Translations under genes and position numbers: made by a program | Assembly: GCF_018860155.1 (NCBI RefSeq) | Contig: NZ_JAHKNI010000005.1 | Location: 434,001 to 498,000, forward strand | Direction of reading: 5' to 3' | Length of the DNA stretch: 64,000 bases | DNA from: Nocardia albiluteola | GTDB taxonomy: Bacteria; Actinomycetota; Actinomycetes; Mycobacteriales; Mycobacteriaceae | Shown: piece after piece, positions 1 through 10,520 of the stretch | Position numbering within the stretch: position 1 is the stretch's first letter | Layout of the letters: each line of letters begins with the position of its first letter | The notes under the pieces: model-generated | Seen by the model: the letters and a program-made list of their open reading frames with translations, nothing else | Told to the model about the DNA's origin: nothing | The model's database searches: none

Positions 1-1
1 G

Positions 2-232
2 GGCGTCTCGCTGCCCGGTTTCGGCGGCTTTGAATCGGGCGGTTCGCTGCGGCGCGGCTTCGAGGGCAAGGCCACCGACGCGCTGGAGCGGATGCAGGAA
101 TACGCCGACGCCGCCCGCCAGCTCGCGCAGACGCTCCGCGCGGCCGCCGCGGCGTACACCCAGCACGATGCCGATATAGCCGTCGCCCTGGGCAAGACGA
201 CCACCGATGTCGTGGGGGCCGGGCATGCATAA
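2..232 (+). CDS. EspC-like type VII secretion protein, C-terminal part
   Basis: The frame is open from the first base of the window and ends at TAA 230-232, so only the last 76 residues are visible. They form an Ala/Gln-rich helical stretch (RMQEYADAARQLAQTL) followed by YTQHDADIAVALG, the pattern of short EspC/DUF2580-type proteins that accompany ESX substrates. The stop overlaps the start of the next gene (ATGCATAA), implying coupled translation with the WXG-domain protein downstream. The family call rests on this short tail and on the neighbouring WXG-domain and EspG genes; the N-terminal half lies outside the window. Confidence 0.6.
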   Translation, partial: GVSLPGFGGFESGGSLRRGFEGKATDALERMQEYADAARQLAQTLRAAAAAYTQHDADIAVALGKTTTDVVGAGHA

Positions 233-1571
233 CATCAGCGGCACCGGCACCAAGGTCGAAACCCCGCACACCGACCCCGATTACGCGCCGACGGTCGAGG
301 TGTTCGACCATCTCGGCTATGACGAGATCTACCGCGGCGTCATGCAGTTGCAGCCCGAGGTGCTGACCGCGGGCAAGCACGCGTGGCAGACCTCAGCCAG
401 TGGGATGGCGCAGGCGGTGCAGGAGGCCAATGCGGAGGTGCGCGCCGCGATGGCCGACGGCTGGCGCGGTAGCGCGGCCCAGCTGGCATCCGAGGCCATG
501 CAGGCCTTCGAGTCGCTGGGGCAGCACCTGTCCGATGTGATGGCCGAGGTCGGCCGGCGGCTCGGGCAGGCCAACGATGCGGCCGAGTCGCTGCGCTCCT
601 CGCTGTCGCAGCCGGTGTCCTCCTCCGTGGATCTCGAGGGTGCGCTGCTGGATCCCAAGCACGCCATCACCACGTCCGAGATGCAGAAGACGGCCGAGAA
701 CGTGCGCCTGGATGCGGTGCGGGTGATGAACTCGGTCTACGCCGGAGTGTTCATTCCGACCGGGAACAACGTGCCCGGCTTCCCCGTGGGCGGGATGTAC
801 CCGCAGGCGCCGGTTACCGCGCCAGGTTCGACGGTCGTGGCTCCCGGCGGTGGTTCGGCGGATGTGGTCACCCCGGGCCTGATTCCCGCATCGGGTCCGC
901 ATACGACTGCGGCGCAACCGGATTCGGTGCACCGCACCGAGCATCCGGCGGCCGCGCAGCAACCGGCCGCCGATCGCACCGCGGCCCCCGCGGCGGTGGA
1001 TCCGGTGGGCGTCGCCGCACCCGCGGTCCCCTCCGCGCCCGCCGCCGCGACGCACACCTCGGCCGTGCAGGCGGCGCCCGTGGAGCCGAATGCGACTGCG
1101 CCACAGGCCGATCGGGCCGCTCCCGTCGCACCGTCCACCCCGGCCGCGGGGGCGATGGTGGCCCCGGGCGCGGTCAAGCCGTCGAGCGCGTCCACCAAGC
1201 CACAGAGCGCGTCGACCAAGCCGCAGAGCGCCGACGCCACGTCGCAGAGCTCCGACGGTGATCGCAAGGACAAGAATCAGCAGGGCGATCAGTCCTCCGG
1301 CGACACCGCGTCCGGAATGGGTGCGGGCATCGTCGGTGGACTGGCGGGCGGCGCGGTGGCCTTCGGCGGCGACACCGCTCGCCCGGCCAACTCGGTTCCC
1401 CGGCCGCCCAAGCAGTCTCCGGACGACGAGGACTACGACGAGGACGAGTACTACCCGGACTTCGACGAGCCGACCTTCCTGGAACCGGCCGAGCCCGGCA
1501 CGGAACTGGTGGGGCATCTCGAGCCCACCACCCCGCCGGTGGTCGGCGAGTGGGCCGACGATGAGGAGTGA
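225..1571 (+). CDS. WXG-domain ESX substrate with long Pro/Ala-rich tail
   Basis: 448 residues from ATG 225, which overlaps the upstream stop; an in-frame GTG at 207 is possible but lies inside the upstream gene. Residues about 30-130 are helical and carry a W-R-G turn (W80-G82), the WXG100/PPE-like hairpin recognised by type VII secretion. Residues about 190-370 are low-complexity Pro/Ala/Ser/Thr with a duplicated STKPQSA unit, then a Gly-rich segment that could be a weak membrane span, then a very acidic tail (DDEDYDEDEYYPDFDEP). By family it would be secreted or surface-exposed through an ESX apparatus with the adjacent EspC-like partner. No catalytic motif is visible and the exact role is unknown. 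Confidence 0.65.
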   Translation: MHNISGTGTKVETPHTDPDYAPTVEVFDHLGYDEIYRGVMQLQPEVLTAGKHAWQTSASGMAQAVQEANAEVRAAMADGWRGSAAQLASEAMQAFESLGQHLSDVMAEVGRRLGQANDAAESLRSSLSQPVSSSVDLEGALLDPKHAITTSEMQKTAENVRLDAVRVMNSVYAGVFIPTGNNVPGFPVGGMYPQAPVTAPGSTVVAPGGGSADVVTPGLIPASGPHTTAAQPDSVHRTEHPAAAQQPAADRTAAPAAVDPVGVAAPAVPSAPAAATHTSAVQAAPVEPNATAPQADRAAPVAPSTPAAGAMVAPGAVKPSSASTKPQSASTKPQSADATSQSSDGDRKDKNQQGDQSSGDTASGMGAGIVGGLAGGAVAFGGDTARPANSVPRPPKQSPDDEDYDEDEYYPDFDEPTFLEPAEPGTELVGHLEPTTPPVVGEWADDEE

Positions 1572-1631
1572 GTCGCGGATCCGATCGGCCCGCGGGCTCG
1601 GCGGCTGTGAGCTAGAGGTGGGCCGCCGCAG

Positions 1632-2390
1632 GTGAAATGGACGCTCACCCCCGATCAATTCGCATTGGCGTGGGAGCGCACCGACGGCGACCGGATCCCC
1701 TATCCGCTCGCGGTGCGCCTGTCCGCCCGCGACAGCGGGGAACGCGATGCGCAACTGCCCGAGCTGCGGCAGTGGTGTTCGCGCGCACTCGATGCGGACC
1801 TCGAGGCGGCGCTGCGTGTGCTGGCCCGGCCGACCATCCGGGTCGAGGTATTCGGCCGGCAGGGCCCGGGGCAGGACGCGCCGCCGGTGCGGGTCCTGGG
1901 TGCGGCGGCCGGGCATGTCACCGTCGTCGCGGCCCAGCGGCCCGGTGACGGCCCCGATCGCGGCGGCGAGCTGCGGTTGTTCGTCGGCGCTGCGAAAGCC
2001 CTTGCACCCCGGGTGATTTCGGTGCTGCCGGAGCGGGCCGCGGGCAGTCAGCCGCGCTACAGCGCACCGCTGGGCCGGGTGCGCGAGGACAGCCGCGATC
2101 TGGTGACGGTGCCAATCTCCGGTCCGTCCGAACCGGCCCGCATCCGCCGCCTGCTCAAGCAGCCCCGCGACGGCATCGGCCAGATCGTGGTCTCCGCGCG
2201 CCGTGCCGACGGCGAACTGCGTCCGCTGGGCGTGCTGTGCTGGATCGACGTCACCGGCGACGGCCGCTACACCGTGCACACCCGCAACGAGGTCGCCGTC
2301 GCGCCCGTCACCGCCGAGGCCTTCGCCGCGCAGCTGCGGCCCATGCTCAGCGCCGCCGAACGTATCGTTGCCGACGCCGAGGGCTGGTAG
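1632..2390 (+). CDS. ESX secretion-associated protein EspG family
   Basis: 252 residues starting at GTG 1632. The opening (KWTLTPDQFALAWERTD), the RVEVFGRQ strand and the closing WIDVTGDGRYTVHTRNEVAVAPVT segment are the pattern of the EspG family, cytoplasmic chaperones that bind PE/PPE-type or WXG dimers and deliver them to the ESX ATPase. It lies 60 bp after the WXG-domain gene on the same strand, so the three genes at the left edge are probably one ESX accessory operon with EspG as the specific chaperone of its neighbours. Length matches the family (about 250-300 aa). No ESX core component lies in the window. Confidence 0.8.
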   Translation: MKWTLTPDQFALAWERTDGDRIPYPLAVRLSARDSGERDAQLPELRQWCSRALDADLEAALRVLARPTIRVEVFGRQGPGQDAPPVRVLGAAAGHVTVVAAQRPGDGPDRGGELRLFVGAAKALAPRVISVLPERAAGSQPRYSAPLGRVREDSRDLVTVPISGPSEPARIRRLLKQPRDGIGQIVVSARRADGELRPLGVLCWIDVTGDGRYTVHTRNEVAVAPVTAEAFAAQLRPMLSAAERIVADAEGW

Positions 2391-2511
2391 CGCTCGCGCC
2401 GTACGGGGCGCGTACGAGATCTCGCACGCGCCCTGCGCTCCCCGATTGTCCTACTTCGCAGCGGCTTTGGCGCTCTGCTGCTGGGATAGCTGAATCGGCG
2501 CGGCGAGCAAT

Positions 2512-2527
2512 CGTCCGGAGCCGGACG
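2512..2527. terminator. Hairpin between convergent genes
   Basis: A perfect 6-bp stem CGTCCG/CGGACG with a GAGC loop lies between the converging ends of the EspG gene and the helicase gene. It has no U-tract, so it is only a weak candidate for a bidirectional terminator. Confidence 0.25.
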
Positions 2528-2569
2528 CCGGACGGTCGCGCCGCCGCCGCCCGGCCCATGGCGACTCTG

Positions 2570-4372
<1,803 letters not shown>

Positions 4373-4434
4373 TGACCAGCAGTTTACTGCGTGGCGGTGG
4401 CAACCCCGACCATCGGCCCAATACGGTGAGACGT

Positions 4435-5355
4435 ATGCAACCGCAGCAGCCGCCCCAGGCCTCCGCTACCGCCCCCGCGGGCGTTCCGACCAGCGGGTCT
4501 GTTATCGCGCCCGCGACTGCCGCGACACGCAGGACGCTCGATGTCGCGGTTGTGCAGTTCGATCCCTACACGGACAAGGACGCGAACCTGGCGTTGCTGC
4601 GCGCGCAGGTGCGCGAGGCGGCCGAGCACGGCGCGCGGGTGGTGATCGCGCCCGAGTATTCGATGTTCGCGGTGAAGCGGCTCGACGAGCGGGTCGTCGC
4701 GGCGGCCGAGCCGCTCACCGGGCCGTACGTCACCGGGTTGCGCGGGCTGGCGGCGGAGTTCGGGGTGCATGTGGTGGCGGGCGTGGTGGAGGCGCCCGGC
4801 GCGATCGAGCGGGCCGACGGCGAGTCCGGGAAGGTATACAACACTCTCGTCGCCGCCGCGCCCGATGCCGAGTTCGCGGCCGTCTACCGCAAGGTGCACC
4901 TCTACGACGCCTTCGGCTTCCTCGAATCCGATACCGTGCTGCCGGGTCCCATCGCCGAACCGGCGACGTTCACCGCCGATGGCGTCGTTTTCGGCCTGCA
5001 GACCTGCTTCGACCTCCGCTTCCCCGAGGGGTGCCGCCGGGTCGCCGCGGCCGGGGCGCAGGTGCTCGCCCTTCCTGCGCAATGGATTCCGGGCCCGGGC
5101 AAGGTCGACCAGTGGACGACGCTACTGCGGGCGCGCGCCATCGAGAACACCGTCTACGTCGCCGCCGCCGATCATGCCGCGCCCCGCGGTGCGGGGGCCT
5201 CGATGATCGTCGATCCGGCGGGCCTGGTGCTGGCCGAACTCGGCGAGGCGCCCGGAATCGCCACCGCACGCGTCGATCTCGAGCACCTCGACGCGATTCG
5301 TGCCGCCAATCCGAGCCTTACCCTGCGGAGATTCACCGTTACGCCACTAGACTGA
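4435..5355 (+). CDS. Nitrilase-superfamily carbon-nitrogen hydrolase
   Basis: 306 residues from ATG 4435 (an in-frame GTG at 4426 would add three). The catalytic triad of the superfamily is complete: E74 in APEYSMF, K153 in YRKVHLYD and C191 in QTCFDLRFPE. The alpha-beta-beta-alpha core starts near residue 34, after a disordered Pro/Ala-rich lead. The closest match I recall is the M. tuberculosis Rv0480c / Nit2-like omega-amidase branch, which hydrolyses small amides such as deaminated glutathione or alpha-keto amides; the substrate here is inferred only. It reads away from the divergent helicase and lies 7 bp before the phosphoribosyltransferase gene, so the two are probably co-transcribed. 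Confidence 0.85.
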   Translation: MQPQQPPQASATAPAGVPTSGSVIAPATAATRRTLDVAVVQFDPYTDKDANLALLRAQVREAAEHGARVVIAPEYSMFAVKRLDERVVAAAEPLTGPYVTGLRGLAAEFGVHVVAGVVEAPGAIERADGESGKVYNTLVAAAPDAEFAAVYRKVHLYDAFGFLESDTVLPGPIAEPATFTADGVVFGLQTCFDLRFPEGCRRVAAAGAQVLALPAQWIPGPGKVDQWTTLLRARAIENTVYVAAADHAAPRGAGASMIVDPAGLVLAELGEAPGIATARVDLEHLDAIRAANPSLTLRRFTVTPLD

Positions 5356-5362
5356 AGGCACC

Positions 5363-6043
5363 ATGATCTATCCCGATCGGTTGGCCGCCGGTCGCTCGCT
5401 GGGTGGGTCGCTGCTGCACCTGCGAGCGTCGGACCCGCTGGTGCTGGGGCTGCCCCGGGGCGGGGTTCCGATCGCGGTCGGCGTGCACGCGGTGATCGGC
5501 GGTGAGGTCGACATTCTGCTCGTGCGCAAGCTCGGCGTGCCGTGGCAGCCGGAGCTGGCGATGGGCGCGATCGGCGAGGGCGGGGCGCGCGTGGTCAACG
5601 ACGACGTCATCCGGCACAGCGGCGTGACATCCGATCAGATATCCGCCATCGAGGCCCTCGAGCGCGTGGAACTCGAACGGCGGCAACGCATTCTGCGTGA
5701 TCGTCCGCCGATTCCCCTGAAGGACCGCTGCGTGGTGATCGTGGACGACGGGATGGCAACGGGCGCAACGGTCGCCGTGGCCTGCGAGGTGGCGAACCTG
5801 CACGAGCCCCGCAGCCTCACCGTCGCGGTTCCGGTCTCGTCCATCGAGGCCCTGCGCCGCATCCATCCCCTGGCCGACGAGACCATCTGCCCCCTGGTGC
5901 CCCGGATCCTCGGTGGGGTGGGCGGCGCCTACGACGACTTCCACCAGCTCACCGACGACGAGGTCCTGGCTCTGCTCGCTAGGGCACCGGGATCTGGACC
6001 TGGGGCTCGGTCGGACCCTTCTGATCCGGCAGCGGGGCGTTGA
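5363..6043 (+). CDS. Phosphoribosyltransferase-family protein
   Basis: 226 residues. The PRPP-binding loop VVIVDDGMATGAT at 124-136 and the pyrophosphate loop LPRGGVPIA at 30-38 define a type I phosphoribosyltransferase fold. It resembles the predicted phosphoribosyltransferases found alone or fused to hydrolases in actinobacteria (Rv0571c type), for which no base substrate is established. It starts 7 bp after the amidase gene. The last 21 codons, low-complexity Gly/Pro/Ser, overlap the 3' end of the convergent secreted-protein gene by 65 bp, so the functional domain probably ends near residue 205. Confidence 0.8.
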   Translation: MIYPDRLAAGRSLGGSLLHLRASDPLVLGLPRGGVPIAVGVHAVIGGEVDILLVRKLGVPWQPELAMGAIGEGGARVVNDDVIRHSGVTSDQISAIEALERVELERRQRILRDRPPIPLKDRCVVIVDDGMATGATVAVACEVANLHEPRSLTVAVPVSSIEALRRIHPLADETICPLVPRILGGVGGAYDDFHQLTDDEVLALLARAPGSGPGARSDPSDPAAGR

Positions 6044-6707
6044 AAGTCGGGTTGGGCGCGTTGTAGACCGTGATGGCCCCGACGGTCGGTGCCATCACGC
6101 AGGTGCCGCCCGGGTAGTTGATGGTGCCCCACATCACCGAGATCACGGTGCCCGGGCCCGTGGCGACCGTCTTGGACAAGCTCGGCAGCTTGTACTCGGT
6201 CATGTCGTTGAGCGGGGTGATGCCGCTGCGGCCGTTGCCGGTGTTGAGCCAGGCGACGTTCAGGCCCGACCCGATCGGGTAGCCCGCGGCGGAGGGGGTG
6301 GCCTGATAGCGCACGGTGCCGTAGCCGCCGTTGAGGCCGTTGCTGACCCCGTTGCTGCCCGCCTCGCCCGAGGCGATGGTCAGGCTGACCGGGTTCCCGG
6401 GGCATCCGAAGGTGGGCGCGGCGAAGAAGAACGGCTGGAACGCGCCCGCGATGTGATCCAGCTTGCTGGCGGTAAGCAGGCGCGAGGTCTCGGCCAGCTT
6501 GGTCACCGCGGCCTTGGCGGCCGCATTGGTTCCCGCGGCGGCGTCGAGGTGGTCGATCGCCGTGTCCACGGTGCTGTGGGCCGGGGCTGCCGGGCTGTGG
6601 GTCGGGGTGGGGGCCGGGGCGGCCGTACCGGTGCCCACGGCCGTCGCGGTTCCGAGGCCGATGCAGGCCGCTACCGCGGCCAGACGCGCGAGGGTCCTGC
6701 CGTTCAC
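5979..6707 (-). CDS. Secreted protein of unknown function
   Basis: 242 residues with a clear Sec signal peptide: NGRTLAR, a hydrophobic core, then Ala-Pro-rich sequence after a TAAPAP cleavage region. A short Pro/Thr linker precedes a domain of about 190 residues with one Cys in TFGCPGNPVSL and a second in GGTCVMAP, which could form a disulfide. The Gly/Asn-rich strands (SGEAGSNGVSNGLNGGYGTV) suggest a beta-sandwich. I recognise it as the kind of exported protein common in Nocardia and Rhodococcus but cannot name a family. Its 3' end overlaps the phosphoribosyltransferase gene on the other strand, and its start faces the dehydrogenase operon across about 240 bp. Confidence 0.7.
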   Translation of the reverse strand: MNGRTLARLAAVAACIGLGTATAVGTGTAAPAPTPTHSPAAPAHSTVDTAIDHLDAAAGTNAAAKAAVTKLAETSRLLTASKLDHIAGAFQPFFFAAPTFGCPGNPVSLTIASGEAGSNGVSNGLNGGYGTVRYQATPSAAGYPIGSGLNVAWLNTGNGRSGITPLNDMTEYKLPSLSKTVATGPGTVISVMWGTINYPGGTCVMAPTVGAITVYNAPNPTFNAPLPDQKGPTEPQVQIPVP

Positions 6708-6945
6708 TCGTCGTACTCCTTAGTCGTGAACTCGTCGCGGCCGCCGTCTACACCCAGCCGGCCCGGGCGGTCGCGACCTACTTCCGGAGCAACCTACCAG
6801 CTCGCGCCCGGTCGGGTGCGGCGGACTACAGGCCGCCGGTCCGGTTCGCCGATGTGACGCAGCCGACAGTTCCGCGCTACCGGGGAGTAAGTTCTACTAC
6901 GAACAGCACTTTACTCCGCCACACCCGACACGGTGGGAGATGCCC

Positions 6946-8118
6946 ATGAAACTTGCCCTGTCACCCGATGCGGTGGCCTTCCGCGACGAACTGCGCGAGT
7001 TGTATCGGACCGTGATTCCCGAGTCCATCCGGGACAAGGTGAAGTACGGCAGCGAGCTCTCGCGCGAGGACATCCGCACCGCGCACCGGACCCTCAACGA
7101 GCACGGCCTCGCGGTTCCGAACTGGCCGGTCGAGTGGGGCGGTAAGAAGTGGACCCCGCTGCAGCGCCACATCTGGGAGGACGAGCTGCAGCTGGCGTGC
7201 GTGCCCGAGCCACTGACGTTCAACGCCAACATGATCGGCCCGGTGATCGCGCAATTCGGCTCGCAGGAGCTCAAGGAGCGCTTCCTGCCGCCCACCGCGT
7301 CCCTGGACATCTGGTGGTGCCAGGGGTTCTCCGAGCCCGAGGCCGGCTCGGACCTGGCCTCGCTGCGCACCACCGCGGTGCGCGACGGCGACTCGTACAT
7401 CGTCAACGGCCAGAAGACCTGGACCACCCTGGCCCAGTACGCCGACTGGATCTTCTGCCTGGCGCGCACCGATCCGAACGCGCCCAAGAAGCAGGCGGGC
7501 ATCTCGCTGCTGCTGTTCGATGTGAAGACCCCGGGGGTGACGATCCGCCCGATCAAGCTGATCGACGGCCATCACGAGGTCAACGAGGTCTTCCTCGAGA
7601 ACGTCCGGGTGCCCGCGGATCAACTGGTCGGCGAGGAGAACATGGGCTGGACCTACGCGAAGTTCCTGCTCGGCAACGAGCGCACGGGAATCACCGGTGT
7701 GGGCCGCACCAAGGTCAAGCTCGCGGTGGCGAAGGAGTATGCGGCACAAACGGTATCGGGTACGAGCACGCTGTTGAGCGATCCGGTGTTCGCCGCTCGG
7801 CTGGCCGAGCTGGAGAACGAGCTGCTGGCCCTGGAACTGACGCTGCTGCGGGTGGTGGCCAATTCCAGTGAGGGCAAACCGAATCCGGTCTCCTCGGTGC
7901 TCAAGCTGCGCGGTTCGGAGCTGCAGCAGGCCGCCACCGAACTGCTGCTGGACATCGCGGGCCCGGATGCGCTGCCGGTCGGCGCCCCATCGATCGCCTC
8001 GCCGGACTGGGCCCAGCGCAGCGGCCCCGGCTACCTGAACTACCGCAAGACCACCATCTACGGAGGATCGAGCGAGGTGCAGCGCACCATCATCGCCTCC
8101 ACGATCCTCGGGCTGTAA
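6946..8118 (+). CDS. Acyl-CoA dehydrogenase, subunit 1 of a likely pair
   Basis: 390 residues from ATG 6946. This start sits about 7 bases after GGTGGGA; the ATG at 6940 would be too close to it. Family motifs include WWCQGFSEPEAGSDLASLRT (FAD/substrate contacts), NGQKTWTT and the C-terminal YGGSSEVQRTIIAS. These enzymes use FAD to introduce an alpha,beta double bond into acyl-CoA. A second dehydrogenase gene follows in the same direction. In mycolate actinobacteria such adjacent unequal pairs form alpha2beta2 enzymes for steroid side chains and ring-derived CoA esters, so a steroid or branched-chain substrate is a reasonable inference. The two subunits would share active-site residues. Confidence 0.9.
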   Translation: MKLALSPDAVAFRDELRELYRTVIPESIRDKVKYGSELSREDIRTAHRTLNEHGLAVPNWPVEWGGKKWTPLQRHIWEDELQLACVPEPLTFNANMIGPVIAQFGSQELKERFLPPTASLDIWWCQGFSEPEAGSDLASLRTTAVRDGDSYIVNGQKTWTTLAQYADWIFCLARTDPNAPKKQAGISLLLFDVKTPGVTIRPIKLIDGHHEVNEVFLENVRVPADQLVGEENMGWTYAKFLLGNERTGITGVGRTKVKLAVAKEYAAQTVSGTSTLLSDPVFAARLAELENELLALELTLLRVVANSSEGKPNPVSSVLKLRGSELQQAATELLLDIAGPDALPVGAPSIASPDWAQRSGPGYLNYRKTTIYGGSSEVQRTIIASTILGL

Positions 8119-8130
8119 CTTACCCACCCC

Positions 8131-8156
8131 GGTCGGCTCCGCAAGCTCCGCCGACC
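8131..8156 (+). terminator. Intergenic hairpin between the two dehydrogenase genes
   Basis: Inverted repeat GGTCGGC / GCCGACC with a 12-nt loop in the 64-bp gap between the two acyl-CoA dehydrogenase genes. With no U-tract, it is more likely an mRNA-processing or stability element or attenuator than a full terminator. Confidence 0.35.
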
Positions 8157-8182
8157 TACCATCCCCGTGAGAGGGCGCCGCC

Positions 8183-9304
8183 ATGGATTTCGAACTCACC
8201 GATGAACAGGGCATGCTGCGCGACACCATCCGCGAGCTGCTGGCGCGCAATTACGATCCGGAATCGCGCCTGAAGACGCTGGACACCGAGCTGGGCTGGA
8301 GCCGCGAGGTGTGGGCGCAGCTCGCCGAATTGGGCGTGCTGGGACTGAGTTTCGCCGAGGAGGACGGCGGGGTCGGCGCCGGGCCCGTGGAAACCATGGT
8401 CGTCATGGAGGAATTCGGCCGCCGGCTCGCGCCGGAACCGCTGCTGGATGCGGTGTTGCTGCCGGGTGGGGTGATCGCCCGCGCGGGCACCGCCGCGCAG
8501 CGCCGGCGAGTGCTGCCGGAGGTGGCGGCCGGGGACAAGTTGCTGGCCTTCGCTCACGACGAACCCGGAAGCAGGTGGCCAGCAGTGGAATTGACGACCA
8601 CCGCGGTCGCCGACGGCGACGGATACCGGATCACCGGGCTGAAAAATCCGGTGCCGCACGGCGATTGCGCCGACCTGCTGGTCGTCAGCGCCGCGCTGCC
8701 GGACGGCGCGGCGGGGCTGTTCCTGGTCACCCCCGATGCCGTGACACACACTTCCTATCGCACTTTCGACGGCCTGCGTGGTGCCCAGCTCGAATTCGAC
8801 GGCGCCCCTGCCGAACTGCTCGGCGAGCCCGGCGACGCGTCGGGCGCGATCGTCGACGGGATCACCGCCGCGCAGGCGAGCCTGTGCGCGGAATCGGTCG
8901 GCGCGATGGCGGAGGCGCTCCGCTTGACCACCGAATATCTCAAGACCCGCAAGCAATTCGGGGTCACGCTGTCCAAGTTCCAGGCCCTCACCCAGCGCGC
9001 GGCGACGATGTACGTCTCGCTGGAGCTCGCGCGCAGCATGAGCATGTACGCCACCGCCTCGCTCGCCGACGGGGATCCCGATCCGGTCGTCGCCTCGCGC
9101 GCCCGCCTGCAGGTGAGCCGCTCGGGCCGGCACATCAGCCAGGAGGCCATCCAGATGCACGGCGGGATCGGCATTACCGCCGAATATCCCGTCAGCCACT
9201 ACGCCGCCCGGTTGACCGCGATCGAGCGCACCTTCGGCGCCGCGTTCGAACATCTGCGGGTGCTCACCGACCGGGTGGGGGAGTACGGGCTCGTCGAGCT
9301 GTAA
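8183..9304 (+). CDS. Acyl-CoA dehydrogenase, subunit 2 of a likely pair
   Basis: 373 residues starting at ATG 8183 (DFELTDEQGMLRDTIRELL). It has the typical N-terminal helical domain, a central beta domain with DGDGYRITGLKNPVPHGDCADLLVVSA, and the C-terminal MHGGIGITAEYP helix. It lacks the long SEPxAGSD block of its upstream neighbour, having only AFAHDEPGS at the same place. This fits the asymmetric partner seen in heteromeric FadE pairs of steroid catabolism. It follows its partner by 64 bp. Which subunit carries the catalytic base needs a structural alignment. Confidence 0.88.
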   Translation: MDFELTDEQGMLRDTIRELLARNYDPESRLKTLDTELGWSREVWAQLAELGVLGLSFAEEDGGVGAGPVETMVVMEEFGRRLAPEPLLDAVLLPGGVIARAGTAAQRRRVLPEVAAGDKLLAFAHDEPGSRWPAVELTTTAVADGDGYRITGLKNPVPHGDCADLLVVSAALPDGAAGLFLVTPDAVTHTSYRTFDGLRGAQLEFDGAPAELLGEPGDASGAIVDGITAAQASLCAESVGAMAEALRLTTEYLKTRKQFGVTLSKFQALTQRAATMYVSLELARSMSMYATASLADGDPDPVVASRARLQVSRSGRHISQEAIQMHGGIGITAEYPVSHYAARLTAIERTFGAAFEHLRVLTDRVGEYGLVEL

Positions 9305-9343
9305 TCACCCGGGCCGACCTCCGCCGGCGGGCGCCGGGGGAGG

Positions 9344-9769
9344 TCAGGGCGGCCCGGACGGGGTGGTCGTGGAGTCGAACGGGTCGTCGGTGCTGATCGA
9401 GGGCGGCGGGATGTAGGCCGGGGCCGCGTAGCCGGGCCCGTCGCCCGGGGACTGGGCATAGCCCGGAGTGGTGGGCGTGAGCGGCACGGTGGTCGGCGTC
9501 CGCCGCGGCGGGGTGTTGACCGCGACCCGCCAGGACGGCGAGGGCGGGATGTACACCTCGTAGGTGGTCGACGTCGGGGCTCGGGTGCCGGCCGCGGATG
9601 GCAGATTCGCGGACAGCGGTGGCGGCGCGACGTAGGTGTCGTGGGGGCGCAGGCCGCACGCGCCGATCACGACGAGTCCGAGAGATATTGCGCCGGCGGC
9701 GATTGCGGGCCCGGCGACCTTGGGACCCAGGCGTCGTGGAGTGGTCTCGGCAACTAGATTGTCGCGCAT
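9344..9769 (-). CDS. Proline/threonine-rich putative lipoprotein
   Basis: 141 residues. A hydrophobic span at about 17-38 (VAGPAIAAGAISLGLVVIGAC) ends in I-G-A-C, which fits a relaxed lipobox, so the protein may be lipid-anchored outside the membrane. Otherwise the span is an N-terminal anchor. The rest is disordered Pro/Thr/Ser sequence without domains (PPPLSANLPSAAG, TPTTVPLTPTTPG). No function can be assigned. Its end lies 40 bp from the convergent end of the dehydrogenase pair. Confidence 0.6.
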   Translation of the reverse strand: MRDNLVAETTPRRLGPKVAGPAIAAGAISLGLVVIGACGLRPHDTYVAPPPLSANLPSAAGTRAPTSTTYEVYIPPSPSWRVAVNTPPRRTPTTVPLTPTTPGYAQSPGDGPGYAAPAYIPPPSISTDDPFDSTTTPSGPP

Positions 9770-10135
9770 GCCGCTGCCTCCGGGCCTGGCCTCATCGGGC
9801 GGTGTGGGGTCTCATCGGCGTGTTCCCCCACGTCCGCCGTCCTGCCATGCATCGGTGTACAGCTCCTCAATAAAGTGTTCGCCCCACACTAACCGAGCGC
9901 CCGGGGGTCGGGCCAGACGAGTTGCGGCGTCGGCAAAATACCGATCGCGTATGTCAAAGGTCTGTGACTCACATATCGAAACGGTCACTTCGGCGTGTCA
10001 TGCGCGTGTCGTGTGGAGATTTGACAACGGAGACGTAGCGTGTTTGCAAAGTTACACGCACGACGCCGGAAATGTACCGAGGGACACCGCGAATTTTGTG
10101 CCCCGAAGTGCCGCGGCGTCACCGAGGAGTTGGTG
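9770..10135. other. Divergent intergenic region, 366 bp
   Basis: No convincing gene. It separates the divergent lipoprotein and small membrane-protein genes and is AT-richer than its surroundings. A TGTGACTCACA palindrome lies at 9963-9973. A TTGACA -35-like hexamer lies at 10021-10026, without a good -10 at standard spacing. It probably holds both promoters. Confidence 0.5.
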
Positions 10136-10387
10136 ATGGGAGCTTACTCGACGTCCCCGCTGCGTGCGGCGTCGCAGAACGATTCGGCCCCAACCGAATC
10201 CGCGCGCTCCGCCTGGGCGATCATCGCCCGCTTGATGGCCTGGCTGATCTTCGCCGGCGGTCTGGCGGGAGCGGTGATGGGCATTGTCGATCTACGGGTG
10301 CTGGTGACCGTCGCCGGTCTGATGCTGGCCTGCACCGCAGGGCTGGTCCTGCTGAAACTGCGCGCGGATTCCCACGGTTCCGCCTGA
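10136..10387 (+). CDS. Small two-helix membrane protein
   Basis: 83 residues from ATG 10136, preceded by GAGGAG at 10124-10129; a GTG at 10133 is an alternative. After a polar Ser/Ala-rich lead come two hydrophobic helices (AWAIIARLMAWLIFAGGLAG and LVTVAGLMLACTAGLVLLKL) separated by a very short turn, and a short basic tail. This is a generic actinobacterial membrane hairpin. No family is recognised and the neighbours give no clue. Confidence 0.55.
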   Translation: MGAYSTSPLRAASQNDSAPTESARSAWAIIARLMAWLIFAGGLAGAVMGIVDLRVLVTVAGLMLACTAGLVLLKLRADSHGSA

Positions 10388-10520
10388 ACGCGGAGGCCCT
10401 CCGGATCCGCACAGTCATCGAGTGTGATTCGGCGGCGGCGCGATTCAGTGCCGTCGGCGGACCGGTCCGGCTTCGGGAGAACCGACCATCATTTCATGGT
10501 GCCTTGGCAGATAATGGGTT

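Noticed and set aside
393..2279. A 628-codon minus-strand frame over the ESX genes
   Set aside because: Antisense to WXG and EspG genes, low-complexity His/Arg/Gly text.
10021..10049. TTGACA with a possible downstream -10
   Set aside because: No TANNNT hexamer at 16-19 bp, so it was not called as a promoter.
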